Of a stretch of DNA of 64,000 nt, positions 47,076 to 56,995 are shown in pieces. Source of the stretch: Caballeronia sp. NK8. Its GTDB lineage: Bacteria > Pseudomonadota > Gammaproteobacteria > Burkholderiales > Burkholderiaceae. The notes under the pieces were generated by a model that saw only the letters and a program-made list of their open reading frames with translations, made no database searches and was not told the origin of the DNA. Where the stretch lies: contig NZ_AP024322.1 in the NCBI RefSeq assembly GCF_018408855.1, forward strand, positions 2,976,001 to 3,040,000. The letters are read 5' to 3'. Both the position numbers and the translations under genes were made by a program. Position 1 is the stretch's first letter. The number at the start of each line of letters is the position of its first letter.

Positions 47076-47762
47076 TCATTCAATGTCACTCAGTCCGTTC
47101 CACTCGAGCGCACGGTTGCGCCAGTGGCTCTCGATATGCTGTATGAAGTCTGCGCGAACCAGCTTGGCCCGAGTACGGAGCCAGGCGTCATCCTCACAAC
47201 GAATCACTACCCCTTCAAGCGGACCCGTTGAAAACGCGCTCCTGCTTTCCTGCATCATTTTCTTTAGGCATCCTAGTGACAATTTTCCTCGCTCCAATGT
47301 CGGCACTGTGGGTATGCCTAGGTCGGTTGCCCACTGGTTGCGCCTCACTGTTGACCAGAAGCGCCGTTCATTGCGGTCGTAAATATCAAAGAGCAGCCAC
47401 CAATCCGGTAGCCGGTCGTAGCTGAGTGAATGCCGTGCTGCACACCATTCGCCGAAGGCAATGAGCTCTGAACCCAATGCTTCGACGAACGCTTCCTCAT
47501 GCGCAGGCATCCAAGACCGCAAACGGCTGAACTGGCCTGCGTATGGCGCCGCCAAGTAGTGTCCGCGGTTCTGAGCAAGAAGATTTCCCTCAGCTGAGAC
47601 CGAGAATCCTACGTTGGCACCGTCAACTTTCTCTTCGACGACCACGTCCGACGCCAACAGCTCGCGCGCCTCAGCAGTCGTGAGAACCTTGTCGTCTCTC
47701 GGCTCCCCGCGACCAAGCCAAGTCAGATGCGGAGTGTGTGGGAAGCGGAACAGTCCGTTCAC
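47076..47762 (-). CDS. RNA-ligase-like nucleotidyltransferase
   Basis: A 228-aa protein of the covalent nucleotidyltransferase superfamily. Motif I is EEKVDGANVGFS (nucleophile Lys45), motif III-like segment is FGEWCAARHSLSY, motif IV is LEGVVIRCED and motif V is RTRAKLVRADF. The size matches small RNA ligases of the T4 Rnl2/DRB0094 type lacking a long C-terminal domain; DNA ligase or capping activity is less likely. It overlaps the PIN gene by 4 bp. An RNA ligase coupled to an RNase suggests repair of cleaved tRNA or RNA, or immunity to self-damage (inference). Confidence 0.82.
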   Translation of the reverse strand: MNGLFRFPHTPHLTWLGRGEPRDDKVLTTAEARELLASDVVVEEKVDGANVGFSVSAEGNLLAQNRGHYLAAPYAGQFSRLRSWMPAHEEAFVEALGSELIAFGEWCAARHSLSYDRLPDWWLLFDIYDRNERRFWSTVRRNQWATDLGIPTVPTLERGKLSLGCLKKMMQESRSAFSTGPLEGVVIRCEDDAWLRTRAKLVRADFIQHIESHWRNRALEWNGLSDIE

Positions 47763-48298
47763 GGTCGCTTAGCCTTCTTTTGGTTCCACTTCTCGCGCAA
47801 CCAATCTTCAAGGAGATGTTCCGTTTCCACCCCCACCGCCTTCAAGGCGTCGGCACAGTCTAGCCAATCGGTATCGCAGGCATTGGCGAGCTTGCACGGG
47901 CGAACATCTTCACTCACAGCCATGGCAGACGCGACCATCTTACGGTCCGCCAGGTCAGTCACCGCCGCACTCAAGGCGGGTGGAAGCACGGCGTGGCCGT
48001 GCTCATCGACTTCGATACCGACCCAAACCACTTCATTCTTATCGTACTTGTGCATGATTGCAAGCCAGCCATAATCCTGCTCGGTCAGCTTGTTCTGGTA
48101 CTCACGACAGATATGCCAATCATAATCCAGCACGACATGGCGCCCCGGGTCACCCTCGAACGCCTCCATCCAGCTTAGCACTTGGTGTCGTAGCTGTCCC
48201 TCCTTGACGGGGGTTTCGTCTTCTGGAAAAGGTGATGTGGCATGCGCAGCGCTGGCCACTATCAGAACGTTGGTATCGACCACGCGACTTTCAGGCAT
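47759..48298 (-). CDS. PIN-domain ribonuclease-like protein
   Basis: A 179-aa protein with the four-acidic PIN pattern: Asp8 in VVDTNVLIV, Glu in HICREYQNKL (about residue 66), Asp in LADRKMVASAM and Asp in CDTDWLDCADAL (about 140-151). PIN proteins are metal-dependent RNases, often toxins. Unlike VapC it is encoded between an ATPase and an RNA ligase, with no antitoxin. It overlaps the ATPase gene by 8 bp and the ligase gene by 4 bp. Confidence 0.82.
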   Translation of the reverse strand: MPESRVVDTNVLIVASAAHATSPFPEDETPVKEGQLRHQVLSWMEAFEGDPGRHVVLDYDWHICREYQNKLTEQDYGWLAIMHKYDKNEVVWVGIEVDEHGHAVLPPALSAAVTDLADRKMVASAMAVSEDVRPCKLANACDTDWLDCADALKAVGVETEHLLEDWLREKWNQKKAKRP

Positions 48299-49622
48299 TG
48301 CTCGCGCCCCTCCTCATGCGCTCCGCGCGTGCTTTGGCCTGCTCTCTTGCCTCGCCAGCCGAATCCCCGAAAAAATGTTCTGGCCAAGGCCTGATGGTTC
48401 CAAATGGGTCTACCTCCAGCCGCTGGAGCTTGGCCATCTTTCCCTCTCGTTCAACGAAATACATGCGTAGGTCATTGGTTTTTACCGTTTCGCGCGCTAC
48501 CAATGTCTGAACACGGCGTAGAAGTTGTTCAGAGTGGGTCTCAACGATGAACTGGACGCCTCGGTCATGACTAACCGAGGCCAGCATTTCCGCCAATTCT
48601 GCTTGCGCTACGGGGTGTAAGTGGCTCTCAGGCTCTTCCACAATCACGATGCTGCCTCGCTTGGCAAATAATGCCGCCACGACCACCGGCAACACTTGAG
48701 AAACGCCAACACCCACATCTTTCAAGTTGGACGCCTCGCCGTTGCTCACTACCAGCAATTCATAGCGCGCAGACCGGCCTAGCTGGCGCACCTGCAGGTC
48801 GTCCGCTAAGCCCATGCGGGCCAGCCATTGGACGGTGCCGTTGAACAGTTCAGCCGCGGCGGGAGAAGGCAGGCCACGTTTGGTCGCATCTTGTTTTGCC
48901 ACACCGCTAGCAATCAAGGCGTCGACGGCCTGAGCACCTTCATCACCGATAGACCCGGGCGAACGGCCATTCCAGATGTAGTCGCGTTGCGCTAAACGTC
49001 GAACCGGCCCCAGGTAGATGACGCGTGTCAGTTCATCCAGCAACATTGGGCCTACCGACAAGATGCGGTCTGCCTCAGCACCAAGCGTTTGCACTGCTGC
49101 ATCCGAGAACGAGAACGAACGTTGCGGCTTGAATGTCGGCGATTGTTTGGACCAGTACCTTGCGCTCTCCGGCAGCAACTTGTAGGCGCCATGCCGCCCC
49201 AACTGCGCCGTAAAACCCCGCCCGGCGCTGCCAATGCGCAGATAGGCTAAATCTGCGCTACCACCACGACCTTGCACATAACGGGCTGTAAATGTGCCGG
49301 CTTCTGCGCCGGGTACCATAGGCCGCCAGCCAAACTCAATACCAATCTGTTTGGCCTTGACCGTCTCGGTGGCAGCTCCGTGGCGACACAAAACGTCTGC
49401 AAACTGCCCGAGCACGACGGAGTCGCCGCTATCTGGATTGCCGAAGTTCAGGTCTACATTTGGGTCCGCGCTTTTTACGGTTTGACGTAAGAGCAACAGA
49501 CTCTGGATGAGACTGGATTTTCCGGAGGAGTTTGTACCGAACACCAGCGTCAGCGGTGCGAGCTGCATCTGGCCCGTGCCACGCCAAATCTTGAAATTAT
49601 TGAGCGTCAGATGGGTAAGCAT
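48291..49622 (-). CDS. AAA/SMC-like ATPase with DUF3696-type C-terminus
   Basis: A 443-aa ABC-class ATPase of the OLD/RecF-like group. Walker A is FGTNSSGKSSLIQS (about residues 28-41), the signature region is GVGVSQVLPVV, Walker B with the catalytic Glu is IVIVEEPESHLHP and the His switch is FIVETHSEQL. The end (FVEREGKMAKLQRLEVDPFG, then WPEHFFGD) is DUF3696-like. The start ATG 49622 follows the methyltransferase stop by one base (TGACATG). Such ATPases commonly drive nuclease effectors in Gabija, Septu or PARIS-like systems; here the next gene is a PIN nuclease. Confidence 0.88.
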   Translation of the reverse strand: MLTHLTLNNFKIWRGTGQMQLAPLTLVFGTNSSGKSSLIQSLLLLRQTVKSADPNVDLNFGNPDSGDSVVLGQFADVLCRHGAATETVKAKQIGIEFGWRPMVPGAEAGTFTARYVQGRGGSADLAYLRIGSAGRGFTAQLGRHGAYKLLPESARYWSKQSPTFKPQRSFSFSDAAVQTLGAEADRILSVGPMLLDELTRVIYLGPVRRLAQRDYIWNGRSPGSIGDEGAQAVDALIASGVAKQDATKRGLPSPAAAELFNGTVQWLARMGLADDLQVRQLGRSARYELLVVSNGEASNLKDVGVGVSQVLPVVVAALFAKRGSIVIVEEPESHLHPVAQAELAEMLASVSHDRGVQFIVETHSEQLLRRVQTLVARETVKTNDLRMYFVEREGKMAKLQRLEVDPFGTIRPWPEHFFGDSAGEAREQAKARAERMRRGASNA

Positions 49623-49623
49623 G

Positions 49624-52600
49624 TCAGTGAACCCATTCGTGTTCAAGACTATCCCACGCCGATAGCACAAGGCGTCGCGTGCGGTACTCCCCGAACTCCT
49701 TCGTCTCGCTGTTCTTCAGCACGCGGAATGTTTCGCTGGGATAGTCAGCTCCGGTCACATCTGAGGGGTCGAGGATGTAACGCAGTTCGTCCCGATTGAG
49801 GCCATAAAGGCGGGCGTAATAGGCATCGAGTTCGGCGCGCAGCTGTGCGCGGCGCGAGGGGTCCCAGGAAAAAGGTCGGCCGCGCTCGAGCACTGGGCGC
49901 GCGTCGTAGGCGGCGAGGTCATTGCCCCAAGCTTGCATGTCGTGCGCGGTGTAAGTTAGTTCGAGAACGCGAGGAACGATGAACTCCAAGGTCTTTGGTG
50001 TATAACGGTCGGGGGGAAGAACGGGGAGCTGCTTGAGGTAGCCATAGGTCAGGTGTGTGCCCCCCACCTTTTGCCGTGCCACATAATCGAAGACGATTGA
50101 CTGCCAGTTTGCAAGCATGGCAGCTTGCAGGGGCGCAGACGTCCCGCTGAAATATAGCGGCATTGTGTGTCCAACTGCTACACGAGGCATAACTGTCCCT
50201 ATGACCGTGCGGACCTTCTCGACACCCGTGATGTCTCGCCACCCCATCAACCACTGTGGACTGCGCCGTTCCATCCACTCGTTGAGCAGGTCGAGCAGCG
50301 CATGCGCCAGGCTTTGAGCCTGCAGCGCTGCGGCAAGGGCGTTAAGTTCGGCGTCGTCCAATCTTGCATCGACGGTCTGTGCGGCCCATTTAGGAAACTC
50401 AGCGAGTGCCTTCTTTGTCGTCAGGCCAGTACCCTGCAACAGTTCGTAGAGGCGAGGGAAGCGCGTGCGCAACGCGTCTTCCGTCGGCGCAATGTGCGGC
50501 AGGGCATGTTGTTGCGTCCAGCCGCCCCCTGATGCCTGGGGGCCGGCGGCGCGGATGAAGAGTTCGCCGGCCACCCAAGTCGCCAACGCCGACAGCAAGT
50601 CGGCTAATGCTTCATCAGCCCGCGCGGAGACTACGTCGCCACCAGTCGCATGCAGCGCGAGCCAGTCTCTAGCCACACGCATGGGCACGCGCGCGATGCG
50701 GGCTAGGACCTCGGATTCAGGCACCCAATAGCGCGGGCGCACAGAATAGGCAGGGTTGGCCTTTTGCACGGAACTTACCTCTGCCGTATCGAGCCCGCCT
50801 GGCTTTTCGGGCGCGTCCACATAGGTGGCCCAGCGATGGTCGAACTGGTGAATCATCTTGGCCTCGTACAGCGGCAAGCAGTGCGGCGCGTCGGGCGACT
50901 CTGTCTCACCGTCTGGCCGGTCGAGGAACAGGCCACTGTCGGCTGACATGTGCAGCATCGCCTGAAAGCGGATACCCCAAGGATTAGCTTCGGCTTCTAG
51001 TAGTTTTCCTTCGTTGTTAAATTGTGACTCGCGGATGAGCACCGGTGCGGCGCGATAGAGCTTTTTGGTCAGCTCGGCATCGCGCTCGCTCCGGAACACC
51101 GGACATGTGCGGGTGTTTGGGTTGATGAGCTCGAACTCTTCGGGCGTAAGCCGAAACTGACGGCGAGTGTCATGAATCTGCTGAGGTTGGCGAGCAAAAA
51201 ACACCAAGCTAGCCGGCTCGTCAGACGGGCTCCCGCCCAAAGTGAGCAGCGCGAAACGGAATGCGTGATGTACCGAAGGAAATACGAACTCCTCGTTCTC
51301 GAGGCACAGCAGGCTTCGCAGGAAACCACCTACTGCAAGCCGCTCGAAATAGCCTTTTGTTGAGTCGTCGGTTGCAATGCCGGTGGGGACGATGAACCCT
51401 GCTCGCCCCATTGGGGCCGTTGTCTGCAAGAATGTCTCGGCAAACAAAGCATAGGTGTTTACGTCGCCAGTGCCGGTTAGGGGGTACCTTCCACCTTCGT
51501 GTGCGTAAAGGCTGGCTGCCTCCGCCCCTCGACGGGCCGCAATAAAGGCCTCGTAAAGCACCATCTCTGCTTTGTTCGGCGGTGTCAGCCCCTCTGCTCG
51601 TTCAAGGTCTGGATTCAGGTTGTGTAGCAGTACCCCCTCACGCAACCATTCAATGCGCTTGCTACGCTCGGCTTTGTTCCTTGCCATAGCCACTAGCGGA
51701 CTGCGGCTGGCAAAGAACTCTTCTTCTTGTAGCTTGATGCGTTCCCACGGAGGATTGCCTAACATGACCGAAAATCCACCGTTAGCCGCGACTTGGGGGA
51801 ACGCCAGCCACCAGTGAAATACGCCGTGCATGCGACACAGATACTGCGCTGCTTCCTCCACGTCAGCTTTAGGCGGTTGGCCGCTGAGCACTCCCCACAA
51901 ATACCCTGATAAAGGGACCAGCTCACCCGCGTTCGCGAGTTTGGGTGCGAGAAAAGCGGCTACATAGGTGTCCGCCAAGCGCGCCAAGGTCGAGCGCTTA
52001 GCACCTGCCTGCGCGTCACGCCATGCGGCTCGTTTGGCGGAGATTTTCTCCGGTGTGTCGTCCGGCAACGTTTCCACTTCTACCGCTCTGACTGCGAGCC
52101 CTGCTTGAGTGAATAAATCGCCCGAAGCGATGGTCTTCCAGCTCTTGAGGTCGGCTTTATTCTGCTTCTTCAAAGCGGAAGCTACGGCCTTATCGTCGCC
52201 GGAGAGGGCGGTGTAGGCGTCGTCCGGGATACCGTGCTCTAGCACCTTGGGGTCCAGGACGCCCAGCAATGCATCGCCGACCTGCAGGTGATGGTCCACA
52301 AAGGACAGCGGGCGGTCAGCAGAGTAGGCCTCGAGCCATAGCGCTGTCTTGGCTAATTGAATAGCCATCGGGTTTTTGTCCACGCCAAAGATGCAGTGAC
52401 TGACTACGTCGCGCAGAGCATGACGGAAGTCCGCGGGCGTAGGGGCACCGCCCTCTCGCTCAATGGCTGCACGATGAATGGCCACTTCATCAGCCAAGCG
52501 TCGTGCCGCGGAAAGCAGGAAGTGGCCGCTACCGCATGCGGGGTCGCAAATGGTCAGACCTAGTAGAGCCTCGACAGGGCGCCTAGGGTTCGCACGAACT

Positions 52601-54141
52601 GTGTCCTCAATGACTGGCTCAAGGGCCGTCTTGATAAGTTCCTGAACTAGGCTGTCTGGCGTGTAGTAGCTGCCGGTCAACTTACGGGTGTTGCCTTTGG
52701 TACTGCCTTCGGTGTCTTCATCTCCAACAAAAGCCAGACGGGCCATTGCTGGTTGGGAAAGCATCTGCAGGTCAGGCACCAGTTCCAGCAAGCTTTCGTA
52801 CACGCTACCCAGCTCTTCTGGACCCATGTCTCGGTAGTTGACACGGGTCAAGCCGCCGTCTGCCTTGAACCATCCCAATTGGAAAACCGCCGCCAGCAGC
52901 CAGCGGTTTTCCAGCTGCGCATCATCGAGCCACGCGCACTGGTCCTCATCGAAAAGCCCTCCAAGGGCAGGCAACCCAAGATGTGGCTCACCTGTCGTCA
53001 ATGCGCCGAACGTGATTGTGAGCGCTTGCCAGAGGTCCGAGTGCCGGTCGTGCTGGCTACGCCGTGCGGCTCGCTCCCGCAGCCAAGTCATCGAATAGCC
53101 GGACAGGTAACGCTGCTGGACCTCGGGTGAGGCATTAGGCGTGAAGATAAGGCGGTGCCCGTTGCCCTTGTCGATTCGGTCTTCGACAGTCGACAGGAAA
53201 ATGAGCCGGTAGACAAGTCGCAGCAGCTCCTCAAAGAAGGCTTGGCGGCTCAACGCGCCATCTTCGCTATCCAGGCGCTGCAACGCTGCCCGTAGCTCGA
53301 CATTGGCGGGGTGCGAGAGAAAGCCCGTGCCCAGCGCTCGCAGGGCATCGGCTACCTGATACCGCAGGTTCTTCTGGACCGTAACTCCCGCTTCCTGCCC
53401 GGCGGCTCTCCAGCGCTCCCATACGCAGTTGGTGGGCTCACCAGTAGGGCTGCCAAATCGGCTGGCGTGAGCGAGCAGCCAAAGCGCGGTGAAATCGGGG
53501 AAGAGCTCTTCTGTAAAGAGCGCGTCCAAGTCCACTTCGACGTAAGCTGGGCGAGTCAGGCTGGGATTGTCGCGCAGGATACGTAGCGTCAATCCGTTCG
53601 TGACAATGGCCCACAGGGCGGCATCGGAAGCGTTGAGCGCCTCTTGGGCCAGCATGTGGGGGCTGCGTCGACGGACCTTGCCCGTGTCGGGGTTGGTCTC
53701 CCCGAATCGCTCTGCAGGCGCGTCTAACGACTGGTCGTGTCCTGCAAACACGAGAGGCACGTGCCCACCCTCGGCGACATACCCAATCGCATAGCTGTGG
53801 CCGCCGCTCTCGATTGGTGCGCATCGGGTGATGTCTGAGAAGTGCAGCACGTCCCGCATCAAGGGCACCAAAAACTCTCGCACGGTGACTTCGTATGCGT
53901 TGACATCGCTACGCTTGCGTAGCGCCTGGAAATCTGTCCAAAGGGTAAGGGCAATCTTGAAGTCGCGACCAACCTCGTCGCGAAGCTTTAATCCTTTGGG
54001 GATTCGGTACTGCGTCTCGGTCTGCTCGGTCGACTCTGGGTCTACCAACGTGGTCAAGTGTGCGAGTTCATCTGCTGGGATAAGCCCGCCCTCGATACGA
54101 ATGGCGCTGTATGCCAAGGTGGTAATTTTCTTGCGTGCCAT
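49624..54141 (-). CDS. Large N6-adenine DNA methyltransferase (DrmMI/Eco57I-like)
   Basis: A 1505-aa protein. The N-terminal ~480 residues resemble the front part of type IIG/BREX-type methylases (segment ALWAIVTNGLTLRILRD, about 175), but no clear PD-(D/E)XK motif is seen. The methylase core has ICDPACGSGHFLLSAA (about residues 531-546, motif I), FGVDKNPMAI and catalytic NPPWERI (about 796-802, motif IV). A target-recognition region follows to the C-terminus. This is the architecture of DISARM class 1 DrmMI and related Eco57I-type enzymes. The start ATG 54141 lies 4 bp after the SNF2 stop. It probably marks host DNA as self. Confidence 0.9.
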   Translation of the reverse strand: MARKKITTLAYSAIRIEGGLIPADELAHLTTLVDPESTEQTETQYRIPKGLKLRDEVGRDFKIALTLWTDFQALRKRSDVNAYEVTVREFLVPLMRDVLHFSDITRCAPIESGGHSYAIGYVAEGGHVPLVFAGHDQSLDAPAERFGETNPDTGKVRRRSPHMLAQEALNASDAALWAIVTNGLTLRILRDNPSLTRPAYVEVDLDALFTEELFPDFTALWLLAHASRFGSPTGEPTNCVWERWRAAGQEAGVTVQKNLRYQVADALRALGTGFLSHPANVELRAALQRLDSEDGALSRQAFFEELLRLVYRLIFLSTVEDRIDKGNGHRLIFTPNASPEVQQRYLSGYSMTWLRERAARRSQHDRHSDLWQALTITFGALTTGEPHLGLPALGGLFDEDQCAWLDDAQLENRWLLAAVFQLGWFKADGGLTRVNYRDMGPEELGSVYESLLELVPDLQMLSQPAMARLAFVGDEDTEGSTKGNTRKLTGSYYTPDSLVQELIKTALEPVIEDTVRANPRRPVEALLGLTICDPACGSGHFLLSAARRLADEVAIHRAAIEREGGAPTPADFRHALRDVVSHCIFGVDKNPMAIQLAKTALWLEAYSADRPLSFVDHHLQVGDALLGVLDPKVLEHGIPDDAYTALSGDDKAVASALKKQNKADLKSWKTIASGDLFTQAGLAVRAVEVETLPDDTPEKISAKRAAWRDAQAGAKRSTLARLADTYVAAFLAPKLANAGELVPLSGYLWGVLSGQPPKADVEEAAQYLCRMHGVFHWWLAFPQVAANGGFSVMLGNPPWERIKLQEEEFFASRSPLVAMARNKAERSKRIEWLREGVLLHNLNPDLERAEGLTPPNKAEMVLYEAFIAARRGAEAASLYAHEGGRYPLTGTGDVNTYALFAETFLQTTAPMGRAGFIVPTGIATDDSTKGYFERLAVGGFLRSLLCLENEEFVFPSVHHAFRFALLTLGGSPSDEPASLVFFARQPQQIHDTRRQFRLTPEEFELINPNTRTCPVFRSERDAELTKKLYRAAPVLIRESQFNNEGKLLEAEANPWGIRFQAMLHMSADSGLFLDRPDGETESPDAPHCLPLYEAKMIHQFDHRWATYVDAPEKPGGLDTAEVSSVQKANPAYSVRPRYWVPESEVLARIARVPMRVARDWLALHATGGDVVSARADEALADLLSALATWVAGELFIRAAGPQASGGGWTQQHALPHIAPTEDALRTRFPRLYELLQGTGLTTKKALAEFPKWAAQTVDARLDDAELNALAAALQAQSLAHALLDLLNEWMERRSPQWLMGWRDITGVEKVRTVIGTVMPRVAVGHTMPLYFSGTSAPLQAAMLANWQSIVFDYVARQKVGGTHLTYGYLKQLPVLPPDRYTPKTLEFIVPRVLELTYTAHDMQAWGNDLAAYDARPVLERGRPFSWDPSRRAQLRAELDAYYARLYGLNRDELRYILDPSDVTGADYPSETFRVLKNSETKEFGEYRTRRLVLSAWDSLEHEWVH

Positions 54142-54145
54142 AGTG

Positions 54146-56995
54146 TTAGAGTCCCTCGCCTGGCGCGGCAGCGCCTGGGACCAGTGTGTATATCCCCATG
54201 ACATCCACAGGCAGGCTGGCGGTGACCTGATACGTTCCTTTCGCATCGGCAGCCTCGCGCACGCGACGGTGGTCTTGCAGCAGTTCCTGAGCACGCGTTT
54301 TGGCTATGCCTTCCAGTTGCGGCTGCCATGAAACCAGCGCGTCCAACGCCGATTGTAGTTGGCGGTCACGCAGCACGTTCGGCATATTTCGAGTGGCTTC
54401 GGTGCCCAACAACTCACGAGCCTGGCTGGCAGAAAGTAGTTCGAAAGCGCCTGCTCCCTCCGTGGCCACTGCAACGGATTCTTCACAGAGAATGAGTCGC
54501 GTCTCACTGCCATGCGTAACGCTGAGTTGGTGACGCATGCGTAACAGCAGAACCGTGGTCTTGCGCTGAACGTTCCCAACGAACGCAGCACCTGCACGAG
54601 CGACGGCGCGGTCATCATCGGCACCGTTTGTGGCATCTAGCGCTCGTTCGAGGAGAACATCCGCCAACACTACAACCAGCGGGTGCGTGCGGTGAATGAA
54701 CAGCGCGCCCTGCGCCGCAGGTTGATGGAAATCTATGCGTAACGTGCCTTCAATGCCCTCGACGCTGAGGCGCTCGCGAATGGGTAGTGGCAGGTGCTCG
54801 GTCATGAGCTTGAAGTGCTCATGGACGTGCTCCAGCGGTGCTCCTAACTTGGCGGCTGCACGATTGACAAATCGCGCAACGTCATCTTCGCCGCCCAATA
54901 CTGCGGCCGACTTGTGCCACTCGGGAAGCACGTCTTCAGGCTTCAGGCGACGTTGCGCAAAGATGGAACGGTTCTGCTTGGCTCTGTCTTTTGCGCTCTG
55001 CCATGCCAGCTCAATCTGCTTGACGGGCTCTCCGAAGAGGTCGAGTTGTGACTGTGCATTGAAGGCTTCGCCTTTGCGCAGCAGTACAGCATTCAGCAGC
55101 GCCTGTGTTAGCTTACCTTCGTCATCGGGCATCGGTACCATGACGCCCAGTTCCTTGCGGATGCTTTCTGCCTTGCGCAAAATGACCTGGAGCACGGCAC
55201 CGTCCACCGGATTATCTTCGCCGTACAACATGGTGCTGCGAACTTCACGCGCCTTCTGGCCGAAGCGGTCCACACGGCCTTCCCGCTGTTCGTGGCGTGT
55301 GGGATTCCAACTGAGGTCATAGTGGACGACCGCAGTGAAGAGATTCTGGAGATTGACACCTTCTGATAAGCAGTCCGTAGCCACAAGGATGCGGCACTCG
55401 CTCTCGCCCAATTGTTCAACGGCCGATTCGCGCTCGCCGGGCGTGAGTTCCCCAGTCACAGCTTCGACCGTAGCGGCCTTGAATTGGGCACGCAGAAAAG
55501 CAGCCAAGTAGTGCGCCGTAGCGATATAGCGGCAAAACACGACTGGCTGAAAGCCTTCTTTCAGCAGCAGTGCTAGGTGTTCCTGAAGCTTGGCCAGCTT
55601 AGGGTCGTTCTGATTGCCGGCCAGTGCATCAGCGGCAGCAATTAACTCTTGGAGCCGCTGAGAATCTTCAGTCTGTGCTCCCGGTTCAATGTCGTCGGTC
55701 GAGAGTGCATCGTCCGCCCCGTCCAACACACGGTCACTCGCCTGAAGTTCTAGGTCTTCGAGGGACAGTGTCTCAGATTCACCATCGCCTGACTGGACGC
55801 CATGCAGCCGCGTGCGCAAAGAATTGACAGCGGCCGCAGGCGACGATGAAATGCAGCGCAGCAAGGCCAGCGCTGCCCACCAGTTCATGCGCTGTTCACG
55901 AAGCCCTTTTCCCTCAGCACGTTCGACAAGTTCACGAGCGTAGACCAGCACGTTGTTGAACAATTGGCCCCACCCGCCTGTCAAGCGGTAGGTCACCTCA
56001 GCCGTCTTGCGGTCTGGAAACATAGAGGTGTCTTGCCATTCGGCGATGTCGGGACGCCGCCGCTGAACGAAGTGGCGCGACAGCTCTTCGCGTAAATCAC
56101 TCCGCTGGGTGCTTGGCAGGTCTTTCAGTTGCGCAAACTCAGTGCGCAGCAGGCCTAGTAGATTGAAGAACGCATCCTCGTTGCCACTGTGCGGCGTCGC
56201 AGTCAGTAGCACCATGTGACGATTGGCATCTTCGGCCAAGCCCTTAAGCAACTGGTAGCGTTGTTGCCTCCCTTTGCCGCCCTGGGTGCAAGTGTGGGCT
56301 TCGTCTACGATGACGAACTCAGGACAAAAGCGTTGAAAGGCTTCCCGTCTCCGTTCGGACTTGATGTAGTCCAGACTCACTACAGTGAATGGGTGCGCGT
56401 CAAACACGGAGGTGCCGGGTGGCAGGTCACGCTCTAGCCGGTCTGCGGTGTTCGAACGTACAACCACTGCATGGATGTGAAAGCGCTCGGCTAATTCACG
56501 CTGCCATTGCTCGCACAGATGGGGCGGGCAGAGGACAACCAGACGCTGGACCTCACCGCGGTCGAGCAACTCGCGGGCAATGAGAGCCCCCTCGATGGTC
56601 TTGCCGATACCGACGTCGTCGGCAATCAGCAGGCGCACCGTGGGCAGCTTTAAAGCCATCAACAGCGGCACCAGTTGGTACGCACGAGGCTCAACCGCGA
56701 TGTTGCCGAAACTACGGAAGGGTCCCGCGCCGCTTCGCAATTTGAGCTGCAAGGCGTCGAGCAGCAACTGGCTGGCCGAGTGGTTGCGAGCTTGGCTGAC
56801 CGTCGGCCAAGGGAATGTTGCCGGTCGAATCGGCTGGCGTTCTAGCGGAAGGAAGATGAGAATTTCGTCACGCTCGCCGCCGCCCAAAGGGCGTAGGTGC
56901 AACGTGGTAGCGTCGGATTCGGGCAGCACTATCCACTCGCGGCCGCGCGCAGAAATCAGGCTTCCCGGCAAAAATTCCGGCAGAGGTGCGTTCAT
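54146..56995 (-). CDS. SNF2-family helicase, DrmD-like
   Basis: A 949-aa superfamily 2 translocase of the SNF2/RapA type. Motif I is DDVGIGKTIEG (about residues 126-136), motif II DEAHTC (231-236), motif III LLTATPHSGNE, motif V SEGVNLQNLF and motif VI EQREGRVDRFGQ. The N-terminal GSLISARGREWIVLP segment and the long C-terminus match the DrmD helicase of class 1 DISARM better than RapA. It overlaps the upstream giant helicase gene by 4 bp (ATGA). Probably moves along foreign DNA or remodels it during restriction. Confidence 0.9.
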   Translation of the reverse strand: MNAPLPEFLPGSLISARGREWIVLPESDATTLHLRPLGGGERDEILIFLPLERQPIRPATFPWPTVSQARNHSASQLLLDALQLKLRSGAGPFRSFGNIAVEPRAYQLVPLLMALKLPTVRLLIADDVGIGKTIEGALIARELLDRGEVQRLVVLCPPHLCEQWQRELAERFHIHAVVVRSNTADRLERDLPPGTSVFDAHPFTVVSLDYIKSERRREAFQRFCPEFVIVDEAHTCTQGGKGRQQRYQLLKGLAEDANRHMVLLTATPHSGNEDAFFNLLGLLRTEFAQLKDLPSTQRSDLREELSRHFVQRRRPDIAEWQDTSMFPDRKTAEVTYRLTGGWGQLFNNVLVYARELVERAEGKGLREQRMNWWAALALLRCISSSPAAAVNSLRTRLHGVQSGDGESETLSLEDLELQASDRVLDGADDALSTDDIEPGAQTEDSQRLQELIAAADALAGNQNDPKLAKLQEHLALLLKEGFQPVVFCRYIATAHYLAAFLRAQFKAATVEAVTGELTPGERESAVEQLGESECRILVATDCLSEGVNLQNLFTAVVHYDLSWNPTRHEQREGRVDRFGQKAREVRSTMLYGEDNPVDGAVLQVILRKAESIRKELGVMVPMPDDEGKLTQALLNAVLLRKGEAFNAQSQLDLFGEPVKQIELAWQSAKDRAKQNRSIFAQRRLKPEDVLPEWHKSAAVLGGEDDVARFVNRAAAKLGAPLEHVHEHFKLMTEHLPLPIRERLSVEGIEGTLRIDFHQPAAQGALFIHRTHPLVVVLADVLLERALDATNGADDDRAVARAGAAFVGNVQRKTTVLLLRMRHQLSVTHGSETRLILCEESVAVATEGAGAFELLSASQARELLGTEATRNMPNVLRDRQLQSALDALVSWQPQLEGIAKTRAQELLQDHRRVREAADAKGTYQVTASLPVDVMGIYTLVPGAAAPGEGL

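Noticed and set aside
47759..48298. VapBC-type toxin-antitoxin pair
   Set aside because: No antitoxin gene next to the PIN gene; the RHH gene is 14 kb away at the operon head.
53828..54331. Plus-strand frames of 60-195 codons across the methylase and helicase genes
   Set aside because: Shadows of the minus-strand operon; no start sites or domains.
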